From positions 1-64,000 of the forward strand of contig JAXRKN010000012.1 in assembly GCA_038502055.1 (NCBI GenBank): 64,000 nt of DNA. The letters are read 5' to 3'. Shown in pieces: positions 15,726 to 23,057 of the stretch. This DNA is from Tanytarsus gracilentus (lineage: Eukaryota; Arthropoda; Insecta; Diptera; Chironomidae). Every line of letters begins with the position of its first letter. Position 1 is the stretch's first letter. The position numbers and the translations under genes are program-made. The notes under the pieces are model-generated. The model searched no databases. It was not told where the DNA came from and saw only the letters and a program-made list of their open reading frames with translations.

Positions 15726-17074
15726 TAAAAAAATATTTTTAGTGAATTTTCACATTTTGGACCGCAATTTCTTTAAAAATTATCCTTTTCTTGATCTGTT
15801 TTCGGATTCTTAAAGGTTTTAATAAGATCTACAATATTTACTCAATGAGTTGAATATTTTGAAGTCATTCAGGCACACTAAACCTCTGAAAACGCTGAAA
15901 AAACTTATTTTTTACATAAATTGATTTTTAAATTCTCTAATTATTGTGCTTAAAATCAACGCAGTCAGTAGTCAAAACAAAAAAATATTATTTTTCCTGT
16001 ATTTGTGAGATCAAATTACATATATTTTTTCGCCATACAACAGTTAACAATTAATATTTTAAATTTTAAAAAAATATTTTTAGTGAATTTTCACATTTTG
16101 GACCGCAATTTCTTTAAAAATTATCCTTTTCTTGATCTGTTTTCGGATTCTTAAAGGTTTTAATAAGATCTACAATATTTACTCAATGAGTTGAATATTT
16201 TGAAGTCATTCAGGCACAGTAAACCTCTGAAAACGCTGAAAAAACTTATTTTTTACATAAATTGATTTTTAAATTCTCTAATTATTGTGCTTAAAATCAA
16301 CGCAGTCAGTAGTCAAAACAAAAAAATATTATTTTTCCTGTATTTGTGAGATCAAATTACATATATTTTTTCGCCATACAACAGTTAACAATTAAAATTT
16401 TAAATTTTAAAAAAATATTTTTAGTGAATTTTCACATTTTGGACCGCAATTTCTTTAAAAATTATCCTTTTCTTGATCTGTTTTCGGATTCTTAAAGGTT
16501 TTAATAAGATCTACAATATTTACTCAATGAGTTGAATATTTTGAAGTCATTCAGGCACAGTAAACCTCTGAAAACGCTGAAAAAACTTATTTTTTACATA
16601 AATTGATTTTTAAATTCTCTAATTATTGTGCTTAAAATCAACGCAGTCAGTAGTCAAAACAAAAAAATATTATTTTTCCTGTATTTGTGAGATCAAATTA
16701 CATATATTTTTTCGCCATACAACAGTTAACAATTAATATTTTAAATTTTAAAAAAATATTTTTAGTGAATTTTCACATTTTGGACCGCAATTTCTTTAAA
16801 AATTATCCTTTTCTTGATCTGTTTTCGGATTCTTAAAGGTTTTAATAAGATCTACAATATTTACTCAATGAGTTGAATATTTTGAAGTCATTCAGGCACA
16901 CTAAACCTCTGAAAACGCTGAAAAAACTTATTTTTTACATAAATTGATTTTTAAATTCTCTAATTATTGTGCTTAAATTCAACGCAGTCAGTAGTCAAAA
17001 CAAAAAAATATTATTTTTCCTGTATTTGTGAGATCAAATTACATATATTTTTTCGCCATACAACAGTTAACAAT

Positions 17075-17205
17075 TAAAATTTTAAATTTTAAAAAAAAAT
17101 TTTCACCATACAACAGTTAACAATTAATATTTTAAATTTTAAAAAAATATTTTTTCGCCATACAACAGTTAACAATTAATATTTTAAATTTTAAAAAAAA
17201 AATTT
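17075..17205. repeat. AT-rich subrepeat expansion inside satellite monomer
   Basis: Triplicated CATACAACAG/TTAACAATTA subunits with the TTTTCACC variant, and a modified GTGAATTTTTAC where other monomers have GTGAATTTTCAC. Confidence 0.85.
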
Positions 17206-17516
17206 TTAGTGAATTTTTACATTTTGGACCGCAATTTCTTTAAAAATTATCCTTTTCTTGATCTGTTTTCGGATTCTTAAAGGTTTTAATAAGATCTACA
17301 ATATTTACTCAATGAGTTGAATATTTTGAAGTCATTCAGGCACACTAAACCTCTGAAAACGCTGAAAAAACTTATTTTTTACATAAATTGATTTTTAAAT
17401 TCTCTAATTATTGTGCTTAAATTCAACGCAGTCAGTAGTCAAAACAAAAAAATATTATTTTTCCTGTATTTGTGAGATCAAATTACATATATTTTTTCGC
17501 CATACAACAGTTAACA

Positions 17517-17650
17517 ATTAAAATTTTAAATTTTAAAAAAAAAAATTTCACCATACAACAGATAACAATTAATATTTTAAATTTTAAAAAAATATTTTTT
17601 CGCCATACAACAGTTAACAATTAATATTTTAAATTTTAAAAAAAAAATTT
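17517..17650. repeat. AT-rich subrepeat expansion inside satellite monomer
   Basis: Another triplicated subunit block almost identical to that at 17075. It includes the ACAGATAACAATT variant of 14500 and the GTGAATTTTTAC variant, so these expanded copies share ancestry. Confidence 0.85.
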
Positions 17651-17832
17651 TTAGTGAATTTTTACATTTTGGACCGCAATTTCTTTAAAAATTATCCTTT
17701 TCTTGATCTGTTTTCGGATTCTTAAAGGTTTTAATAAGATCTACAATATTTACTCAATGAGTTGAATATTTTGAAGTCATTCAGGCACACTAAACCTCTG
17801 AAAACGCTGAAAAAACTTATTTTTTACATAAA

Positions 17833-17862
17833 TTTTAATTTTGTACAATAATCATAATTTTA
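17833..17862. repeat. small insertion in satellite monomer
   Basis: After TTTTTTACATAAATT the monomer carries extra sequence containing TTTTGTACAATAATCATAA before returning to TTTTAAATTCTC. I saw no other copy with this insertion. Confidence 0.7.
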
Positions 17863-17989
17863 AATTCTCTAATTATTGTGCTTAAATTCAACGCAGTCAG
17901 TAGTCAAAACAAAAAAATATTATTTTTCCTGTATTTGTGAGATCAAATTACATATATTTTTTCGCCATACAACAGTTAACAATTAAAAT

Positions 17990-18085
17990 TTTAAATTTTA
18001 AAAAAAAAATTTTCACCATACAACAGATAACAATTAATATTTTAAATTTAAAAAAAAAATTTCACCATACAACAGTTAACAATTA
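17990..18085. repeat. last expanded subrepeat block before the array edge
   Basis: Three copies of the CATACAACAG subunit with TTTTCACC and ACAGATAACAATT variants. It precedes the final, truncated monomer that ends at 18232. Confidence 0.85.
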
Positions 18086-18533
18086 ATATTTTAAATTTTA
18101 AAAAAATATTTTTAGTGAATTTTCACATTTTGGACCGCAATTTCTTTAAAAATTATCCTTTTCTTGATCTGTTTTCGGATTCTTAAAGGTTTTAATAAGA
18201 TCTACAATATTTACTCAATGAGTTGAATATTTAACGGTTTAAAAGTTTTTTAAAGCTGTTGAAGTGTTTTTGGAAATTTAAAAAATTAACTGTTGAATGC
18301 TTTGAAAACTTCAAATGTTCTACTTCCTGAAGAGTATGTACTCTCCTATGAATAATTCAAGAAGTCCCATATGAGAATGGTATCGTCGTGAGAGCTGGAT
18401 ACAATTTGAAATTCATCAAACTATAGTCTAAATATTCGGCCTGTGTGTTCATTAAAGTTTTAAATGAAAAGATCTAAAATATTGAAAATTCAATTAAATT
18501 TTTCATTTTTTAATTCTTAAAATTAAAACTCAC

Positions 18534-18696
18534 CAATTCTTCTATTGATTGGATTTCCCATCATGAAGCCAGCGAACAAGGCAATCAAGATGACTGTGAA
18601 GCCAACAAAAGTTCCATTGATGAGCATGACATGATGTGAATCAGTGTTTTCATGTACCGAGTTGTAATGTAGACCACAAAAAACCAATGTGATGAC
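18534..18696 (-). pseudogene. orphan membrane-protein exon, copy 1
   Basis: On the minus strand, acceptor TTCCAG and donor GTGAGT bound a 163-nt exon open in one frame (54 codons plus one base). It reads as a short hydrophobic stretch, a His/Asn-rich loop (around HENTDSHH) and a strong transmembrane-like segment (TFVGFTVILIALFAGF), ending GNPINRRI. I do not recognise the family with certainty; small insect four-transmembrane proteins are a possibility. No other exon of this gene is visible in the window. Confidence 0.7.
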
Positions 18697-18903
18697 CTGG
18701 AATATTAAGAAAAATATAAATAATTAAATTAAAGTTTAAAAATGGATATTATAATTTTAACGGTTTATAGAATGGTATCGTCGTGAGAGCTGGATACAAT
18801 TTGAAATTCATCAAACAAACAATTCGGCCTTTGTGTTCATTAAAGCTTTAAATTATAATTGCAATATGTTTATTTTATGATAGATCTGCATTTTCTCTTC
18901 TTT

Positions 18904-18959
18904 GAGGAACCAACATCCAGCTGAGGAACCAACATCCAGCGGAGAAACCAACATCCAGA
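18904..18959. repeat. 19-bp minisatellite, copy set 1
   Basis: Three tandem copies of a unit close to GAGGAACCAACATCCAGCG, the last with GAGAAACC. It sits in the former slimb 3'UTR and recurs with different copy number at 19710-19746, 20495-20531 and 20618-20673. Confidence 0.9.
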
Positions 18960-19208
18960 TGAAAGAATATCAAATCATCACATTTATTCCATTGCTGAAA
19001 GATTGACAAAACAATTATTATTGTCTGTTGATGATTTCATAAAGGTTACTTACGAGATGGACTCCGTGCAACTGCAGAAGCGTCATCATTACTAGAGTTA
19101 TTCATTGCTAAGGAACGTATTATTAACGAAAGACTATTAAGAAAAGATCTAAAATATTGAAAATTCAATTAAATTTTTCATTTTTTAATTCTTAAAATTA
19201 AAACTCAC

Positions 19209-19371
19209 CAATTCTTCTATTGATTGGAGTTCCCATCATGAAGCCAGCGAACATGGCAATCAAGATGACTGTGAAGCCAACAAAAATTCCATTGATGAGC
19301 ATGACATGATGTGAATCAGTGTTTTCATGTACCGAGTTGTAATGTAGACCACAAAAAACCAATGTGATGAC
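19209..19371 (-). pseudogene. orphan membrane-protein exon, copy 2
   Basis: Same 163-nt exon with intact acceptor and donor. It differs from copy 1 by substitutions giving GTPINRR for GNPINRR, NGIFVG for NGTFVG and AMFAG for ALFAG. The frame stays open. Confidence 0.7.
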
Positions 19372-19994
19372 CTGGAATATTAAGAAAAATATAAATAATT
19401 AAATTAAAGTTTAAAAATGGATATTATAATTTTAACGGTTTAAAAGTTTTTTAAAGCTGTTGAAGTGTTTTTGGAAATTTAAAAAATTAACTGTTGAATG
19501 CTTTGAAAACTTCAAATGTTCTACTTCCTGAAGAGTCTGTACTCTCCTATGAATAATTCAAGAAGTCCCATATGAGAATGGTATCGTCGTGAGAGCTGGA
19601 TACAATTTGAAATTCATCAAACAAACAATTCGGCCTTTGTGTTCATTAAAGCTTTAAATTATAATTGCAATATGTTTATTTTATGATAGATCTGCATTTT
19701 CTCTTCTTTGAGGAACCAACATCCAGCGGAGAAACCAACATCCAGATGAAAGAATATCAAATCATCACATTTATTCCATTGCTGAAAGATTGACAAAACA
19801 ATTATTATTGTCTGTTGATGATTTCATAAAGGTTACTTACGAGATGGACTCCGTGCAACTGCAGAAGCGTCATCATTACTAGAGTTATTCATTGCTAAGG
19901 AACTATTATTAACGAAAGACTATTAAGAAAAGATCTAAAATATTGAAAATTCAATTAAATTTTTCATTTTTTAATTCTTAAAATTAAAACTCAC

Positions 19995-20157
19995 CAATTC
20001 TTCTATTGATTGGAGTTCCCATCATGAAGCCAGCAAACAAGGCAATCAAGATGACTGTGAAGCCAACAAAAGTTCCATTGATGAGCATGACATGATGTGA
20101 ATCAGTGTTTTCATGTACCGAGTTGTAATGTAGACCACAAAAAACCAATGTGATGAC
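19995..20157 (-). pseudogene. orphan membrane-protein exon, copy 3
   Basis: Same exon, 163 nt, open, with both splice sites kept. It carries the GTPINRR variant but the NGTFVG and ALFAG forms. Confidence 0.7.
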
Positions 20158-20617
20158 CTGGAATATTAAGAAAAATATAAATAATTAAATTAAAGTTTAA
20201 AAATGGATATTATAATTTTAACGGTTTAAAAGTTTTTTAAAGCTGTTGAAGTGTTTTTGGAAATTTAAAAAATTAACTGTTGAATGCTTTGTTCTACTTC
20301 CTGAAGAGTCTGTACTCTCCTATGAATAATTCAAGAAGTCCCATATGAGAATGGTATCGTCGTGAGAGCTGGATACAATTTGAAATTCATCAAACTGTAG
20401 TCTAAATATTCGGCCTGGCCTGTGTGTTCATTAAAGTTTTAAATTATAATTGCAATATGTTTATTTTATGATAGATCTGCATTTTCTCTTCTTTGAGGAA
20501 CCAACATCCAGCTGAGAAACCAACATCCAGATGAAAGAATATCAAATCATATATAGATATATAGGTCGATTCTCATTTTTTTGAAATATAAATTATATAT
20601 GATTAAAGAATACAACT

Positions 20618-20673
20618 GAGGAACCAACATCCAGCGGAGGAACCAACATCCAGCGGAGGAACCAACATCCAGA
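20618..20673. repeat. 19-bp minisatellite, longest homogeneous set
   Basis: Three perfect or near-perfect units of GAGGAACCAACATCCAGCG. A second set (20495-20531) lies about 90 bp upstream, separated by a copied slimb 3'UTR-like segment, so this unit carries five copies in total. Confidence 0.9.
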
Positions 20674-20921
20674 TGAAAGAATATCAAATCATCACATTTA
20701 TTCCATTGCTGAAAGATTGAGAAAACAATTATTATTGTCTGTTGATGATTGCATAAAGGTTACTTACGAGATGGACTCCGTGCAACTGCAGAAGCGTCAT
20801 CATTACTAGAGTTATTCATTGCTAAGGAACTATTATTAACGAAAGACTATTAAGAAAAGATCTAAAATATTGAAAATTCAATTAAATTTTTCATTTTTTA
20901 ATTCTTAAAATTAAAACTCAC

Positions 20922-21085
20922 CAATTCTTCTATTGATTGGAGTTCCCATCATGAAGCCAGCAAACAAGGCAATCAAGATGACTGTGAAGCCAACAAAAGT
21001 TCCATTGATGAGCATGACATGATGTGAATCAGTGTTTTCATGTACCGAGTTGTAATGTAGACCACAAAAAAACCAATGTGATGAC
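20922..21085 (-). pseudogene. orphan membrane-protein exon, copy 4 (frameshifted)
   Basis: Same exon but 164 nt: an A-run that is six bases in the other copies is seven here, which shifts the frame near the exon start. Splice sites are intact, so this copy is clearly non-functional as protein. Confidence 0.75.
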
Positions 21086-21233
21086 CTGGAATATTAAGAA
21101 AAATATAAATAATTAAATTAAAGTTTAAAAATGGATATTATAATTTTAACGGTTTAAAAGTTTTTTAAAGCTGTTGAAGTGTTTTTGGAAATTTAAAAAA
21201 TTAACTGTTGAATGCTTTGAAAACTTCTAATGT

Positions 21234-21721
21234 TCTACTTCCTGAAGAGTCTGTCCTCTCCTATGAATAATTCAAGAAGTCCCATATGAGAATGGTATCG
21301 TCGTGAGAGCTGGATACAATTTGAAATTCATCAAACTGTAGTCTAAATACTCGGCCTGTGTGTACCTTAAAAAAAAGAAAGTAGTATAGGTAACAATTCT
21401 ATATGTAATATTTTTTCTGCTTACATTTAATGTTTTAATACAGAGAGAGTTGGGTTGTGCTCGTGGATCTAATGCAGCAACAAGATCCCACACTTTGATT
21501 TTTCCATCATACGCTCCACTCACAATTCGTTTTGAATCGAAGCGAATACAACGAACTAATTCCTCGTGTCCTTCAAGGACTCGTAGACAAGCTCCACATT
21601 CAATGTCCCATAGGCGAATTGAATTATCAGAGCTTCCGCTCACCACAAGACGATCTCAGGCAATATCACGTTTATGTCCATTTAGTGTCCGAATGAATTC
21701 ACAAGATGAAGTGCTCCACAC
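21234..21721 (-). pseudogene. slimb exon 6-7 duplicate, disabled
   Basis: Exon 6 (21425-21721) and part of exon 7 (from 21365 down) of slimb are duplicated with the intron between them. Exon 6 has lost 12 nt relative to intact slimb within the segment encoding CLQYRD, and the join creates an in-frame TGA. Exon 7 has Glu to Val at its first codon and the same TAG after DFLNYS as the units to the left. The WD-repeat residues in between (NSIRLWDIECGACLRVLEGH) are otherwise well preserved, so the duplication is fairly young. Confidence 0.9.
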
Positions 21722-22205
21722 CTAAATTATAATTTTTAAGTACATATTAGATATCATTTGTTATTTAATAATCAAACAGTTACAAAACAATTATGGACGA
21801 AAAAAATTAAATTTTGATCTTCAGATTTTCGTAAATGTTAAAAACGTCTTCTATAAAAGCAAATATTTATCAAAGTCTTAAGTTTATTTTATGATAGATC
21901 TGCATTTTCTCCTTTATTATATAGGTCGATTCTCATTTTTTTTTGAAATATAGATTATAAATTTATCATTAAAGAATATCAAATCATCACATCCATCCCA
22001 TGGCTGAAAGATTTAGAAAACTAATTGTTTTATTGCCTGTTGATGATTGCATAAAGGTTATTTACAAGATGGACTCCGTTACTCGGCCTGTGTGTTCATT
22101 AAAGTTTTGAATTATAATTGCAATAAGTTTATTTTATGATAGATCTGCATTTTTTCCTTTATTATATAGGTCGATTCTCATTTTTTTTGAAATATAAATT
22201 ATAAA
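21722..22205 (-). pseudogene. slimb intron/3'UTR duplicates and collapsed exon 7
   Basis: On the minus strand this holds part of slimb intron 5 fused, through the short shared sequence TCTTCAGA, to slimb downstream sequence. A collapsed exon 7 follows at about 22060-22110, in which the HTGRV start is joined directly to the SPS end. The same collapsed form occurs at about 41250-41295 on the other side of the retrotransposon, so it predates the insertion or was copied with its flank. Confidence 0.75.
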
Positions 22206-22210
22206 TTTAT
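22206..22210. repeat. left target-site duplication TTTAT
   Basis: TTTAT directly precedes TGTCAGC of the first LTR and is repeated at 41151-41155 after the last LTR. A pre-insertion version (AAATTTATCATTAAAG) can be read in the paralogous copy near 21960-21975. Confidence 0.9.
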
Positions 22211-22825
22211 TGTCAGCAAAAGCTGTGTTTTTTTTACATAAATAGAATTAAAAAATAAATGAATTAAATGTTAAAATGAAAATGAATAAAACTGCTGTAA
22301 CGATCTTAAAAATTCAATCTCTCAAGAGATGCACTCTCTGGCTGAAAGGCAACTTTCAAGCCAGCATTTTAGAACTAAAGAGAGGACCCTTTTACAGGAC
22401 TCTCTCGTTGCCACGATTCAAGTCGTTCTTTTTCAATCGAACACTCGAAGACGATAGACGTGAAAATTATAGACGAACCTTAGCGTGAGTTAAAAATAAT
22501 TTTTAAGATCGCATAAATTAAAATAAAATTGTAAACTCAAAAGGTATTGAACTCAATAAACCACATTGAAGGAAGGAAATTAAAATCATCAACGAATCTG
22601 GAATTTTTCATCTTTTGGATAGACTTTTCAGTGGGACATCGTGGTATCTTCTTCTTCTACTCAACGTGGCTAATCTTTAAGCGCTAATTTATATTCGGTG
22701 AGTCTTCTTGATATTATAAGTGATTGTGAAGAAACGAAAGAAGTGATTTAGACCATGTGAAAATACTATAATTATTTCACGTCCCGTCATAGAATTTTAA
22801 AACATTCAATACGAATATTATTACA
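22211..22825 (+). repeat. 5' LTR (LTR1)
   Basis: 615 bp, TG...CA termini. It contains AATAAA in TCAATAAACCACATTG, a TATA-like CATAAATAG near its start, and a good 5' splice donor CG/GTGAGT at 22697/22698. It appears identical to LTR3 over its full length. A 70-residue open frame (22276-22488) lies inside and is present in all LTRs; I do not call it a gene. Confidence 0.93.
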
Positions 22826-23057
22826 TTCAATACGTGGTTCATCAGTGACACGTGGTCGTCATTGATCAGTCATTGAAATAATTTCTTTAACACTAAAGAA
22901 AATTATTTAACCACAAAAAATTATTTCAAACATTTTAAAGAAGAAGAAAATTGTCACACTTGAATTTTATGTGAGACAGAGACAAAAAATAACCAAATAA
23001 GAATTAAAATATTTTTTATGAGTGAAACGTGAAATATTAATCGAGTTTAAATTCATC

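Larger units (their letters stand above)
1..18232. repeat. 341-bp satellite DNA array (about 53 tandem monomers)
   Basis: Monomers begin with the same AATTACATATATTTTTTCGCC block at 1, 342, 683, 1024, 1365 and so on, an exact 341-bp period for most of the array. The sequence is strongly AT-rich and has no credible coding frame. Copies are nearly identical and differ mainly at three sites: T/A in the TTAAtATTTT block, C/G in GCACA(c/g)TAAAC, and A/T in CTTAAa/tTCAACG. The array runs off the left edge and stops inside a monomer at the right, where it joins the slimb-derived repeat units. Small length changes occur at about 7200 (+3 A) and 7870 (+1 A). Each monomer contains one AGATCT and two short dyads, GTGAATTTTCAC and ACTCAATGAGT. 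It may be pericentromeric, heterochromatic or subtelomeric; chironomid telomeres are known to use complex repeats of about 340 bp, but nothing here proves a telomere. Confidence 0.97.
18321..20430 (-). pseudogene. slimb exon 7 core fragments (four copies)
   Basis: Fragments at about 18321-18447, 18766-18839 (5'-truncated), 19521-19645 and 20291-20430 match the last WD repeat of slimb on the minus strand (RLQFDEFQIVSSSHDDTILI). The three longer copies have TAG where intact slimb has CAG (Gln) just after the DFLNYS stretch. Their upstream acceptor has also changed from TTAAG to TTAAT or similar, so exon recognition is probably lost. The copies at 18766 and 19521 are additionally altered to CAAACAAACAATTCGG upstream of the WD segment. 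Confidence 0.88.
18233..21233 (-). repeat. tandem chimeric units: slimb fragments plus foreign exon
   Basis: Four tandem units of about 0.7-0.9 kb. Read on the minus strand, each holds (1) a 163-nt exon of an unidentified membrane protein; (2) the tail of slimb exon 7, with a GTAAGT donor; (3) the slimb intron and last-exon start (CTTTCAG then CAATGGAAT); (4) a 19-bp minisatellite; (5) the core of slimb exon 7 with a stop; and (6) a linker ending TTAAACCGTTAAAATTATAA. Units differ by small indels and by minisatellite copy number. Orientation matches intact slimb. The rearranged order and the stop make them non-coding debris, although several splice signals survive. Confidence 0.9.

Noticed and set aside
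1..18232. CRISPR-like or rRNA spacer repeat
   Set aside because: The repeat is 341 bp with no unique spacers, no rRNA genes adjoin it, and the surrounding genes are eukaryotic.
21450..21725. Plus-strand frames overlapping slimb exon copies (also 41779-42061, 42681-42896)
   Set aside because: They are antisense shadows of the WD-repeat exons.
22276..22488. 70-residue open frame inside the LTRs
   Set aside because: Present in all three LTRs, but LTRs are non-coding regulatory DNA. The differences in LTR2 do not suggest protein selection and there is no recognisable domain.
22826..22870. Primer-binding site after LTR1
   Set aside because: TGG-starting segments are present (TGGTTCATCAGTGAC, TGGTCGTCATTGATC), but I could not match either to a known tRNA 3' end, so none was annotated.
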